NCBI RefSeq assembly: GCF_002295065.1
Contig: NZ_NSGG01000004.1
Coordinates: 248,001 to 312,000 of the forward strand
Length of the DNA: 64,000 nucleotides
Direction: 5' to 3'
From: Mesorhizobium sp. WSM3859
GTDB taxonomy: Bacteria > Pseudomonadota > Alphaproteobacteria > Rhizobiales > Rhizobiaceae
Shown here: positions 52,928 to 61,817 of the stretch, one piece after another
Numbering within the stretch: the stretch's first letter is position 1
Layout of the letters: each line of letters opens with the position of its first letter
Position numbers and translations under genes: made by a program
The notes under the pieces: generated by a model
Databases searched by the model: none
What the model saw: only the letters and a program-made list of their open reading frames with translations
Told to the model about the DNA's origin: nothing

Positions 52928-53965
52928 ATGATTTTCCGCCAGCTCTTCGATTCCGTCTCGGGCACCTACTCCTATCTGCTCGCCAGCCGGCGCGGCGGCG
53001 AGGCGCTGATCATCGATCCGGTGCTGGAGAAGGTCGAGCGTTACCTGCAATTGGTCAATGAGCTGGATTTGAGGCTGGTCAAGGCAGTGGACACGCATCT
53101 TCACGCCGACCATATCACCGGCCTCGGCGCCCTGCGCGACAGGACGCATTGTGTGACCGTGATGGGCGAGCAGACCAAGGCCGACGTCGTGTCGATGCGG
53201 CTTGCCGATGGCGACAAGCTCGGCATTGAAGGGCTGGCGCTCGACGTCATCTACACGCCCGGCCATACCGACGATTCCTACAGCTTCGTCCTGCCCGACC
53301 GGGTCTTCACCGGCGATACGCTGCTCATCCGCGGCACCGGCCGCACCGATTTCCAGAACGGCGATCCGCGGCAGCAGTATGAATCGATCTTCGGCCGCCT
53401 GCTCAAGCTGCCGGACGAAACGCTGATTTTCCCCGCGCATGACTACAAGGGCGAGACCGTGTCGACGATCGGCGAGGAGAAGGCCTTCAACCCGCGCCTC
53501 CAGGTGAAGTCGGTCGACGAGTACGTGAACATCATGAACAATCTGAACCTGGCCAACCCGAAGATGATGGATGTGGCCGTGCCCGCCAACATGCGGGTCG
53601 GGTTGCATCAGGACGACATCGCCAGCCGCGGCTGGGCGGTGACGGCAGAACAGGCGCTGGCGCTGGTCGGACGTGCCGACGTGGCGCTGATCGACCTGCG
53701 CGAGCAGTCGGAGCGCGAGCGCCACGGCGTCATCCCCGGCGCGATCCATCTGCCCTATGCGCGGCTGCAGGAAAACATCGCCGCCGGCGGCATGCTGCAT
53801 GAGCTGGCGAAGTCGACGAGCAAGCAGCTCCTGTTCTACTGCGCCTTCGGTGAGCGTTCGGCGATGGCCGTGCAAGCAGCGCAGGATGTCGGCATTTCCA
53901 GTGCCCGCCACATCCAGGGCGGCATAGACGCTTGGCGGAAGGCCAGCGGCCCGCTGATGCACTGA
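52928..53965 (+). CDS. Persulfide dioxygenase-rhodanese fusion (Blh/ETHE1-like)
   Basis: This encodes 345 residues from the ATG at 52928. The N-terminal metallo-beta-lactamase domain has T-H-L-H-A-D-H-I-T-G near 58 (iron site), T-P-G-H-T-D-D-S-Y, F-T-G-D-T-L-L-I-R-G-T-G-R-T-D-F and F-P-A-H-D-Y, all typical of ETHE1 persulfide dioxygenases. The C-terminal rhodanese (from about 240) has L-I-D-L-R-E and the active Cys in F-Y-C-A-F-G-E-R-S. The pair oxidises glutathione persulfide and moves sulfane sulfur, detoxifying sulfide. The TGA stop lies in a repeat. Confidence 0.9.
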   Translation: MIFRQLFDSVSGTYSYLLASRRGGEALIIDPVLEKVERYLQLVNELDLRLVKAVDTHLHADHITGLGALRDRTHCVTVMGEQTKADVVSMRLADGDKLGIEGLALDVIYTPGHTDDSYSFVLPDRVFTGDTLLIRGTGRTDFQNGDPRQQYESIFGRLLKLPDETLIFPAHDYKGETVSTIGEEKAFNPRLQVKSVDEYVNIMNNLNLANPKMMDVAVPANMRVGLHQDDIASRGWAVTAEQALALVGRADVALIDLREQSERERHGVIPGAIHLPYARLQENIAAGGMLHELAKSTSKQLLFYCAFGERSAMAVQAAQDVGISSARHIQGGIDAWRKASGPLMH

Positions 53966-54009
53966 GGTGTGTTGATATTCAGGTGATGCCGGCCGGCAAA
54001 CGGCCGGCG
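53963..54009. repeat. Second copy of the stop-overlapping repeat with hairpin
   Basis: TGAGGTGTGTTGATATTCAG and the following bases repeat the left end of the 2774-3010 element. The start is the TGA of the dioxygenase gene. GCCGGCCG-GCAAA-CGGCCGGC (53988-54008) is a perfect 8-bp hairpin, in the same place as the hairpin of the first copy. It sits between convergent genes and may end both transcripts. Confidence 0.75.
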
Positions 54010-54011
54010 GC

Positions 54012-56084
54012 TCAATTCAGCCCGATCAGCTTGGCGCCGTTCCGGAACAGCGCCTCGCCATCGCGGTCGAAGCGGAACGTGGCGATGAAATCGTCGGCGC
54101 GATAATCGGGCCAGGTGTTGCGGATCTTGGCGGCGTAGTTGCGCGCCTCGTCCTGCCGGCCGGCCAGCGCCAGGCAATGGGCGGCGATCGCCAGGATGAT
54201 GACATGGGCGTTTGGCCTCGCGGCCGCCTTCAGCGCCCATTCGGCGGCCGCTTCGAATTCGCCCAGCCTTGCATGCGCCATGGCGCGCGCGCCCATCATG
54301 CCGAACAGCAGCGGGTCGAAGGGGCTGAGATGGCGCGAATGGTCGGACGAGCCGATAGCCGATTGCGGATCGCCCGATTGCGAATGAACGAAAGACAGCG
54401 CGTAGTGGCCGAGCGCGAAGTTCGGGCTGAGGTCGACGGCATTCGCCAGTTCGAGCAGCGAGCCGTCCTGTTCGCCGCGCAGCCACAGCGCGCGGCCCAT
54501 TGCCCAGTGGGCGGCGGGATTGCGGTCATCGACCAGCAGGCTCTGGCCGGCGCTTTCGAAGGCAAGCGCGGTCTCGCGATCGCGGTCGCCCCAGCGCTGG
54601 AAGGCATTCTGCCAGTGGGTGAAGGACATGCCGGCATAGGCGCGCGCGAAAGTGGGGTCGAGCTTCAGCGCCTCGCCGAAGAAATGCTGCGCCAGTTCGT
54701 TTTCCTGGCGGGTGAAGCGATACATGTGCCAGAGGCCGCGATGATAAGCCTCCCAGGCGTTGAGCGAATTGGGCGCCTTCAGCAAAGCGCGGTTGCGCTC
54801 CACCGTCGCGATCTCGGCGGCGATGGAGGAAACGATGCTGTTGCCGATATCCTCGATGACGATGAAGATGTCGTCGGGCTTGTGCTCGAAGGTCTCGGCC
54901 CAGACGATCCGCGCCGTGCGCACCTCGACAAGCTCAACCGACACGATGAAGCGGCCCGGCAGGCTGCGCACCGAGCCTGTCGCGACATAATCGACATTCA
55001 GCCTGCGCCCGGCGTCGTCCGGCGCAATGTTTTTCTCGGCGAGCGCGAAGACCGAGCCGCGGGCAATGACGAAGAAATCGCGAAGCTTGGCAAGCCGCGT
55101 GATGATGTCGTGCGTCAGGCCGTCGGCAAGCCCGCCACGGAAGCCGCCGGTGCCGGCGCTTTCCGCAAAAGGCATCACCGCGAGCGAAGCCCGGCGTATC
55201 GCCGCGGATTCGGGCTCGGTCGCGGCGACTGGCGATTCCGGGAACGGGAAAGCAGGCTCGGATCTGGTGCCTGGCGTTGCGCCGGCGTTACGGGCCCTTA
55301 TTTCCTGCCAGGCCTCGCGCAATGGCGTGAAATCCAGATCTTCCGAATGAAACAGCTCCGCCGCGGTGGCAAGGTGCTCCTCGCCGGCGCCGATCTGGCC
55401 GCGCCGCGCCAGATTTTCCAGCAGCGCCACATGCGCGCGACCATCGAAGGGCGCGAGCTCCAGCCATTTGTCGATATAGGCGCCGGCCTCATCGGCTCCC
55501 TGCGGAGCGAGGCCGATGATGTGCTCCAGGACGGCGACATGGCATGCGCTAAAACGCCGGCGCTGCGCCGTCAGCCAGCTGCCGAAATGCGGGCTACGAT
55601 CGACCTCCAGCCCATCGAGGAAGTCGCCGGCGAACAGTTGCGCAAGCGTCCGCAGACGGTCGAGGCCGAGCGTCTCGATCCCTTCCGCCACCGCGTCAGC
55701 GGCCTCGACCGCATCGACGCTCGTATCGCCGAGGCGAAGCGCCACGGTGTCGCTTTCGGTCTCGATCCGGTGCAGGCCCGGTTCGTCGAGGGCGGCACGC
55801 AGCTTGCTCAGACACCAGCGCAGCTCGCCGCGCGGATCGTTGGGGACATCCCATAGAAGCTCGCAGAGCCGGCTGCGGCTGACGGGGCGAGGCGCCAGCG
55901 CGAGATAGGCAAGCAGCGCGCGCAGCTTGCGTGACGATGGCAGCGCGACGGGAACATCGTCGCGCATGATCGCGAGCGGGCCGAGCAGCCTGATCGAAAG
56001 GCGCGCGGCCTTGCTTTTCAGAGCCGAATGAACGGATTCCACGTCCGTTTCCACGCTCGCTCCCACGCTGACGAGTTGGTCCAT
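54012..56084 (-). CDS. BTAD/SARP-type regulator with TolB-like and TPR regions
   Basis: This encodes 690 residues. An OmpR-like winged helix lies at about 28-115 (I-R-L-L-G-P-L-A-I, S-S-R-K-L-R-A-L-L-A-Y-L-A-L-A, L-C-E-L-L-W-D, L-R-W-C-L-S-K-L-R). A BTAD-like helical domain follows to about 260. A FlgO/TolB-N-like segment (L-A-V-M-P-F-A-E-S near 305; D-Y-V-A-T-G-S-V-R) and C-terminal TPR repeats complete it. It probably binds DNA directly and is controlled by its TPR part. It is divergent from cysK. A frameshifted paralogue lies 3 kb away. Confidence 0.82.
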   Translation of the reverse strand: MDQLVSVGASVETDVESVHSALKSKAARLSIRLLGPLAIMRDDVPVALPSSRKLRALLAYLALAPRPVSRSRLCELLWDVPNDPRGELRWCLSKLRAALDEPGLHRIETESDTVALRLGDTSVDAVEAADAVAEGIETLGLDRLRTLAQLFAGDFLDGLEVDRSPHFGSWLTAQRRRFSACHVAVLEHIIGLAPQGADEAGAYIDKWLELAPFDGRAHVALLENLARRGQIGAGEEHLATAAELFHSEDLDFTPLREAWQEIRARNAGATPGTRSEPAFPFPESPVAATEPESAAIRRASLAVMPFAESAGTGGFRGGLADGLTHDIITRLAKLRDFFVIARGSVFALAEKNIAPDDAGRRLNVDYVATGSVRSLPGRFIVSVELVEVRTARIVWAETFEHKPDDIFIVIEDIGNSIVSSIAAEIATVERNRALLKAPNSLNAWEAYHRGLWHMYRFTRQENELAQHFFGEALKLDPTFARAYAGMSFTHWQNAFQRWGDRDRETALAFESAGQSLLVDDRNPAAHWAMGRALWLRGEQDGSLLELANAVDLSPNFALGHYALSFVHSQSGDPQSAIGSSDHSRHLSPFDPLLFGMMGARAMAHARLGEFEAAAEWALKAAARPNAHVIILAIAAHCLALAGRQDEARNYAAKIRNTWPDYRADDFIATFRFDRDGEALFRNGAKLIGLN

Positions 56085-56255
56085 GTTCTATCACCAAACA
56101 CGACAGGGCGCATCCGGCGACGAATTCTCGGGCCGGATGCGGCCTTTGCCGATTTGCCGGCAAGTCACATGCAAATAACGCGGCAAGGTGTCGAAACCGC
56201 GCCGCCCAATTCGCCGGTTTGTAACCGGCATGTGAGATTTCGAGGAGAAAGCCCC

Positions 56256-57341
56256 ATGCTGCATCAATTGAAAATCAGGACCACGGCCGGCCGCGGCCGG
56301 CTGTTCGACAGCATTCTCGACACCGTCGGCGACACGCCGGTCATCCGCATCAACAATCTCGGGCCGGGTCACGCGACGATCTATGTGAAGGCCGAGTTCT
56401 TCAATCCGGCCGCCTCGGTGAAGGACCGGCTGGCGCTCAACATCATCGAGGAGGGCGAGCGCAGCGGTAAGCTCAAGCCCGGCCAGACGGTCGTGGAGGC
56501 GACGAGCGGCAACACCGGCATTGGTCTTGCCATGGTCTGCGCGCAGAAAGGCTATCCGCTGGTGGTGACGATGGCAGACAGCTTCTCCATCGAGCGCCGC
56601 AAGCTGATGCGCATGCTGGGCGCCAAGGTGGTGCTCACGCCACGCGCCCAGAAGGGCTTTGGGATGTACAAGAAGGCGGTCGAGCTTGCCGAGGCCAATG
56701 GCTGGTTCCTGGCGCGCCAATTCGAGACCGAGGCCAATGCCGCCATCCACGAGGCGACCACGGGCCGCGAGATCATCAACGATTTCGCTGGTTCGAGGCT
56801 CGACGTCCTTGTCACCGGCTATGGTACCGGCGGCACGGTGGCCGGCGTCGGACGGGTGCTGCGCCGCGAGCGGCCGGAGGTGAGAATAGTGCTTGCCGAG
56901 CCGGCGAACGCGCAGCTGATCGGCAGCGGCAAGGCCCAGGAGCGCGGCGCCGGTGGGGCTCCATCCGCCAGCCATCCGGCTTTCGAGCCACACCCGATCC
57001 AGGGCTGGACGCCGGACTTCATCCCCAATGTGCTGCAGGAGGCGATCGACCGGCACTATTACGATGAAGTGGTGCCGATCCCCGGTCCCGAAGGCATCAA
57101 ATGGGCGAAGGCGCTGGCGCAGCAGGAAGGGATCTTCACCGGCATTTCCGGCGGCGCCACCTTCGCCGTGGCACGCCAGATCGCCGGCAAGGCTCCGGCC
57201 GGCTCTGTGATCCTGTGCATGCTGCCCGATACCGGCGAACGCTACATGTCGACGCCGCTCTTCGACGGCATCGAAGCCGATATGGACGCCGAGGAAACCG
57301 CGCTCTCTCGATCGACGCCGAGCTGCCAGTTCGAGGCCTGA
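56256..57341 (+). CDS. cysK: Cysteine synthase (O-acetylserine sulfhydrylase family)
   Basis: This encodes 361 residues from the ATG at 56256, after GAGGAGAAA. PLP Lys56 is in N-P-A-A-S-V-K-D-R, the substrate loop is E-A-T-S-G-N-T-G-I-G, and the phosphate loop is G-T-G-G-T-V-A-G-V-G. I-S-G-G-A-T-F-A and P-D-T-G-E-R-Y-M-S-T close the core. The protein carries ~20 extra C-terminal residues relative to E. coli CysK. It makes cysteine from O-acetylserine and sulfide. The sulfide-handling dioxygenase gene 2 kb away may be functionally linked (inference). Confidence 0.92.
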   Translation: MLHQLKIRTTAGRGRLFDSILDTVGDTPVIRINNLGPGHATIYVKAEFFNPAASVKDRLALNIIEEGERSGKLKPGQTVVEATSGNTGIGLAMVCAQKGYPLVVTMADSFSIERRKLMRMLGAKVVLTPRAQKGFGMYKKAVELAEANGWFLARQFETEANAAIHEATTGREIINDFAGSRLDVLVTGYGTGGTVAGVGRVLRRERPEVRIVLAEPANAQLIGSGKAQERGAGGAPSASHPAFEPHPIQGWTPDFIPNVLQEAIDRHYYDEVVPIPGPEGIKWAKALAQQEGIFTGISGGATFAVARQIAGKAPAGSVILCMLPDTGERYMSTPLFDGIEADMDAEETALSRSTPSCQFEA

Positions 57342-57349
57342 AGATGGAT

Positions 57350-57385
57350 ATGGCGACGCCGCCGTTCGAATGGCGGCGTCGCCAT
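57350..57385 (+). terminator. 14-bp perfect hairpin after cysK
   Basis: ATGGCGACGCCGCC and GGCGGCGTCGCCAT are perfect inverted copies around an 8-base loop, 8 bp after the cysK stop. No U-run follows (CTTGCATAT), so it may stabilise the 3' end or terminate only partly before the decarboxylase gene. Confidence 0.65.
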
Positions 57386-57422
57386 CTTGCATATATCACC
57401 CACATGCCGGCGAGAGATAAGA

Positions 57423-58904
57423 ATGGACAGCTTTCAGGAGACGGCGGCCGCGGACGAGACGCTCGATCCGCCGGACTGGGCCGATATGGGGACACTGTCG
57501 CATCGGATTGTCGACGAGGCCATCACCTATCTCAAGGATGTGCGTGAGCGACCGGTCTGGCGCGAGATGCCGGCCGAGGTGCGCTCATTCTTCTCGGCGC
57601 CGATACCCCGCGAGTCGGCGCCGGTGGCCGACGTCTATGACGATGTCGCGCGCAACGTCATGCCTTACCCGATGGGCAACATCCATCCGCGCTTCTGGTC
57701 CTGGTATATGGGATCCAGCAACTTCACCGGCGCGCTCGGTGACTTCCTGGCCGCGATCCAGGGCTCCAATCTCGGCGGCGGCAACCACGCCGCAGGGCTG
57801 ATGGACAGCCAGGTGGTCAACTGGATGAAGGAGATGGTCGGCTTCCCGGCCTCGGCCAGCGGCACGCTGGTCAGCGGCGGCTCGATGGCCAACATCATCG
57901 GCCTGACCGTGGCGCGCAACGTCAAAGCGGGCGTCGACGTGCGCGAGCGTGGCGTCGGCGCCATGCCCAAGCCGCTGCGCTATTACGCCTCGGACCAGGT
58001 CCATTCCTGCCACCGCAAAGGCATGGAGGCGCTTGGTCTCGGCAACCGGGCGCTGCGGCGGATACCGACCGATGCGGGCCTTCGCATCGATGTCGTGGCG
58101 CTGAAGGCGGCAATCGCGGAGGACCGCGAGGCGGGGTTCAAGCCGGCCTGCGTGATCGGCACCGCCGGCACGGTCAACACCGGCGCGGTCGACGACCTGC
58201 AGGCGCTGGCGCAAGTGGCAGCCGAAGAAGACCTCTGGTTCCATGTCGACGGCTGTATCGGCGCGCTGATCGCGATCGCGCCCGAGAACCGGTCGCTCGT
58301 CGCCGGCATTGAACAGGCGGATTCGATCGCGCTCGATCCGCACAAACTGCTGCATGCGCCGTTCGAGGCCGGCTGCGCGCTGGTGCGGGACGCATCCCAG
58401 CACCGCAACACGTTTGCCGTCACGCCGGAATATCTGGAATCGGCGCCGCGCGGCCTCGCGTCGGGAGAATGGTTGTTCGACTACGGCCTCCAGACCTCAC
58501 GCGGCTTCCGCGCGCTAAAAATCTGGATGGCGTTGAAGGAGCACGGCGTTGAAAAGTTCGGTCGGCTGATCGACCAGAGCATCGCCCAGGCCCGTTACCT
58601 CACCCGGCTAATCGAGGCGGAGCCGGCGCTCGAGCTGATGGCGCCGACCACCATCAACATCGTCAGCTTCCGACACCGGCTTGATGGTGGGTCCGAAGAG
58701 CGGCTCAAGGCGTTCAACACCGAGATCATGCTGAGACTGCAGGAAGAGGGCATCGCGGCTCTGTCCGACACCACCGTGCACGGCCGGCACTGCCTGAGGG
58801 TGGCGATCGCCAATCACCGCACCCGTCGCGAGGATCTCGACCTGCTGGTGCGCGAGATGCTTCGTGTTGGAAGAGAAATCGAAGCGACCATGTCCCAGGC
58901 CTAG
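57423..58904 (+). CDS. PLP-dependent aromatic-L-amino-acid decarboxylase family protein
   Basis: This encodes 493 residues from the ATG at 57423; the upstream ATG at 57387 overlaps the hairpin. Group II decarboxylase features: I-H-P-R-F-W-S-W-Y-M-G near 87, S-G-G-S-M-A-N-I near 151, H-V-D-G near 274 and the PLP lysine K308 in L-D-P-H-K-L-L. It resembles aromatic (Trp/Tyr/DOPA) and related decarboxylases, but the substrate cannot be assigned. It follows cysK in the same direction. Confidence 0.87.
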   Translation: MDSFQETAAADETLDPPDWADMGTLSHRIVDEAITYLKDVRERPVWREMPAEVRSFFSAPIPRESAPVADVYDDVARNVMPYPMGNIHPRFWSWYMGSSNFTGALGDFLAAIQGSNLGGGNHAAGLMDSQVVNWMKEMVGFPASASGTLVSGGSMANIIGLTVARNVKAGVDVRERGVGAMPKPLRYYASDQVHSCHRKGMEALGLGNRALRRIPTDAGLRIDVVALKAAIAEDREAGFKPACVIGTAGTVNTGAVDDLQALAQVAAEEDLWFHVDGCIGALIAIAPENRSLVAGIEQADSIALDPHKLLHAPFEAGCALVRDASQHRNTFAVTPEYLESAPRGLASGEWLFDYGLQTSRGFRALKIWMALKEHGVEKFGRLIDQSIAQARYLTRLIEAEPALELMAPTTINIVSFRHRLDGGSEERLKAFNTEIMLRLQEEGIAALSDTTVHGRHCLRVAIANHRTRREDLDLLVREMLRVGREIEATMSQA

Positions 58905-58925
58905 AAAGCACACGGCCAAAGCTTG

Positions 58926-60916
58926 TCATTCGGGCAGGCCGGCCAGCCGCAGCGCCTCGACATATTTGGCGAAATAGTCCGGCCTGATCTGCCCCACCCT
59001 ATGCTTGAGGTTGGAAAGCGTCAGCTCGGGGTCGAGCGCCAGCGAACGTGAGATGTATCTTCTCGCGGCATCCAGCCTGCCGGCCATGGCATTGCTGGCG
59101 GCAGCCACGCGCAGGCCGGTCAGATAATATGGCTGCTCGCGTGAGGCTGCCTCGGCAACTGGCCATGCGGCGTCATGGCGGCCGGCAACGAAATGAGCGA
59201 ACGCAGTAAAGGACTGCATGAAGAAGGTCAGCGGATCGAGCGGGCTCAGCCGTCTTGCCCGCGACAGGTGCTCGATGGCGATGTCCGGATCGTCGTGGCA
59301 GGCCTTGAGGCAGCCGCTGGCGCTCCAGGCCGCGGCACAGTTCGGGTTGAGCGCCAGCGCGCGGTCGGCAAGTGCCGAGCCGGCCTCGTAATCGCCGATG
59401 ACATAGCCCAGCGCCAGGCCGCCAAAGGCCAGCGCAACCGCGTCGTCCTGGCCGGCAATGGCGACGTTGCCGACCAGTCGGGAAACCTCGTCGGTTTCCT
59501 TCTGCCGGTCGGTCATCCAGCCGTTCGCCATCCGCCAGAAATAGCACCAGGCGGTTGCGCCCTGTGCGGCGGCAAAATCGGGATCGAGCTCGATGGCCTT
59601 GTAGAATTGCGGCAGCGCTTCTTCCAACAGGCTGGCCATGCCGCGCAGATAGTGGTCGTAAGCGTCGAGGCTTTCGGTGGGCTTGCGCTTGGCGCGCGCT
59701 ATCTCGGCCTGCTCGAGCCGGGGCGAAATCGCGCCGATGACGCGGGAGGCGACGAGGTCCTGCAACTCGAACACCTCCGAAACGTCACCTTCGAAGCGGT
59801 CGGCCCACAGGCTCACCCCCGCCGTCGCCTCGACGAGTTGGCCTGCCACGCGCAGCCGGCTACCGGCCCTGCGCACGCTACCCTCCAGCACGTAGCGCAC
59901 CCCGAGTTCGCGCGCGACGCGCGTGACGTCGACCGCTTGGCCTTTATAGGCGAAGGCGGAATTTCGCGCGATCACGAACAGCCAATTCACATGCGACAGC
60001 GCCGTCGTGATCTCCTCGACAACGCCGTCAGTGAAGTATTCCTGCTCGGCGTCGCCGCTCATGTTCTGGAACGGCAGGACAGCGATCGACGGTTTTTCTG
60101 GCACAGAGACGGCAGGACGTGCCGCCTTGGCTTCGAGGAGAGACAGTTCGGCCTGAGGCGGCCCGCGATCGGCTGCGGGCTCCCCCAACTCCGCGGTCGC
60201 CTCTATCCGTTCGACCAGCGCCCGCGTCGCCTCTTCGGGTTCGACGTCGAGCTCGCGCTTTAGCGCTTCCTTGCAGGCCAGGAACTGCCGAAAGGCATCG
60301 TTGGTCTTGCCGCGGCGGCGGAAGATGCGAATGAGGGCGCGATGAGCCTGCTCGGCACATGGATCGAGCGCCACTAATCTTTCGGCCAATGCTTCGCAGG
60401 CCTGTTCCTCGCGCGGACCCAGCGCCGGCAAGAGGCTCAGCCGCTCGACCAGATCCAGCGCCTTACGAGTATAGTTCGCGCGAAGCGGCGCGAACCAGTC
60501 GTCAATCTCGCCGGGGGATGACTGCCCGTCGAGGAGTTCGCTCCGGTAGAGGTCAGCCGCTGCCGCTAGGCTCGCGCCGTCATCGGCCTGGCACCCCCGG
60601 TCGAAAATCCAGATGTCGGCCTCGTCGGCAGGTGCGCCAGCCAGATTGTGTCGGCATTGCCTTCGATGCGGATGGCCTCGTCACCCGTGGAGGGAAACAG
60701 CCGCCTGATGTCGACGAGAGCCTGACGCAAGCTGTTTCGCGCCTGCTGCTCGCCACTGCCGGCCCACAGCATCGCGGCAACCCTGTCGCGGCGAAGGCCC
60801 TTGGGGCCGGCCAGAACGAGCGCGGCAAAAAGCAGCGACGTCTTGCGCGTCGCGAAGTGCAGAGGTTGCCCGCCTGCAGAGACAACCTCGATGCTGCCAA
60901 GCAATCGGATGTGCAC
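58926..60916 (-). pseudogene. BTAD-type regulator paralogue, split by a frameshift
   Basis: From the ATG at 60916 the frame gives a winged-helix start (M-H-I-R-L-L-G-S-I-E-V-V, R-K-T-S-L-L-F-A-A-L, S-L-R-Q-A-L-V-D-I-R-R-L-F) but runs into TAG near 60566. A second frame continues the same domain plan (A-D-E-A-D-I-W-I-F-D-R, D-L-Y-R-S-E-L-L-D-G, then BTAD, TolB-like and TPR parts) to 58926. The frames meet near 60637-60640, where one missing base in the CTGGC-type run would restore a ~663-aa protein. It is either a decayed gene or a sequence error; an internal ATG (60431) could still give a 501-aa fragment. Confidence 0.8.
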
Positions 60917-61077
60917 CCCGGCCCCCGTGAAACAGCCTTGGGCCAGAGTAACACGTCCTGCAGCCGACTTAACGCCGATTTAGCGCGGTTTTTGCCGCGC
61001 TTTCACGCCTGGATGAACATTGGCCAAGCGCGTCGATGGGACATTGCCTTCGCAAATTCGAACGAAGGAGAATGGCA

Positions 61078-61314
61078 ATGGCGTATATCAGCATCAGAGC
61101 CTTCCAGCCCACCACCCGCTTTGCCGGCACGCTTGCCACCAACATCGCGATCGTCTTCGCCGGGCTCCAGCGCCGATATCAGGATGCAAGGCAGCGCCGG
61201 GCTTTGGCCGGCCTGTCGATTTCAGAACTGAAGGATTTCGGCTACCCGGTCGATGAGGCTCCTGCCGATGTCGCGGCTCGCAACCGCATCATCAGGCACC
61301 GCGCGCGCCAGTGA
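61078..61314 (+). CDS. Small basic DUF1127-like protein
   Basis: This encodes 78 residues from the ATG at 61078, seven bases after AAGGAG; an ATG at 61072 is too close to that site. The C-terminal R-R-A-L-A-G-L-S-I-S-E-L-K-D-F-G-Y matches the DUF1127 pattern (L-x-x-L-x-D-x-x-L-x-D-I-G-L). These small proteins act in stress and RNA-related regulation in alphaproteobacteria; arginines suggest RNA binding. It is divergent from the frameshifted regulator. Confidence 0.72.
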   Translation: MAYISIRAFQPTTRFAGTLATNIAIVFAGLQRRYQDARQRRALAGLSISELKDFGYPVDEAPADVAARNRIIRHRARQ

Positions 61315-61348
61315 ACCGCTCGCGAGTGGGCGGCCGCGGGAAAAGATC

Positions 61349-61723
61349 TCAACCAGCCGCCAGTGTGGCGCCGGGCAGATAGAGCATGATCGGCCGGATC
61401 TCGTAGACGGCGCTTGGGTTGACGCGCTTGAGATCGCGCGCGGCGGCGATCGCTTCGTCCTGGTCGGCGCAGTCGAGGACGTAGAGGCCAAGCAATTGCT
61501 CCTTGGTTTCGGCGAAGGGACCGTCGATCACCATGCCGTCGCCCGGGCCGCGCAGCGTCACCGCCTTAGCCGTCGCGTCAAGCCTGGCAGCCGGGCCGAG
61601 CTTGCCCGCTCGGGTCAGCCTGTCGTTGACCTCGAGCAGGTCCTTCATCAGCGCCGCGTCCTCGTCAGGCGTCCAGGACTGGACGGTGTCTTCGACGTGA
61701 TAGGCAAGGATAGCGTAGAACAT
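61349..61723 (-). CDS. YciI/DGPF-domain protein
   Basis: This encodes 124 residues from the ATG at 61723. The YCII-related pattern is M-F-Y-A-I-L-A-Y-H, L-T-R-A-G-K-L-G-P-A-A-R-L, and D-G-P-F-A-E-T-K-E-Q-L-L-G. Y-E-I-R-P-I ends the domain. Such proteins are often encoded next to ECF sigma factors, but none is visible here. The function is unknown. Confidence 0.85.
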   Translation of the reverse strand: MFYAILAYHVEDTVQSWTPDEDAALMKDLLEVNDRLTRAGKLGPAARLDATAKAVTLRGPGDGMVIDGPFAETKEQLLGLYVLDCADQDEAIAAARDLKRVNPSAVYEIRPIMLYLPGATLAAG

Positions 61724-61817
61724 GATGCGGTTCCTCGTGGCCAGGACGGGCGGCACTATCACAAGGAAGAGCCGGCCGATCCAGTGGCGGATTGAGACCA
61801 GCAAGCCGCCTGCTGAC

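Noticed and set aside
60960..60990. CtrA site at TTAACGCCGATTTAG upstream of the frameshifted regulator
   Set aside because: The second half-site is TTAG rather than TTAA, so the consensus is not met and the position is not distinctive.
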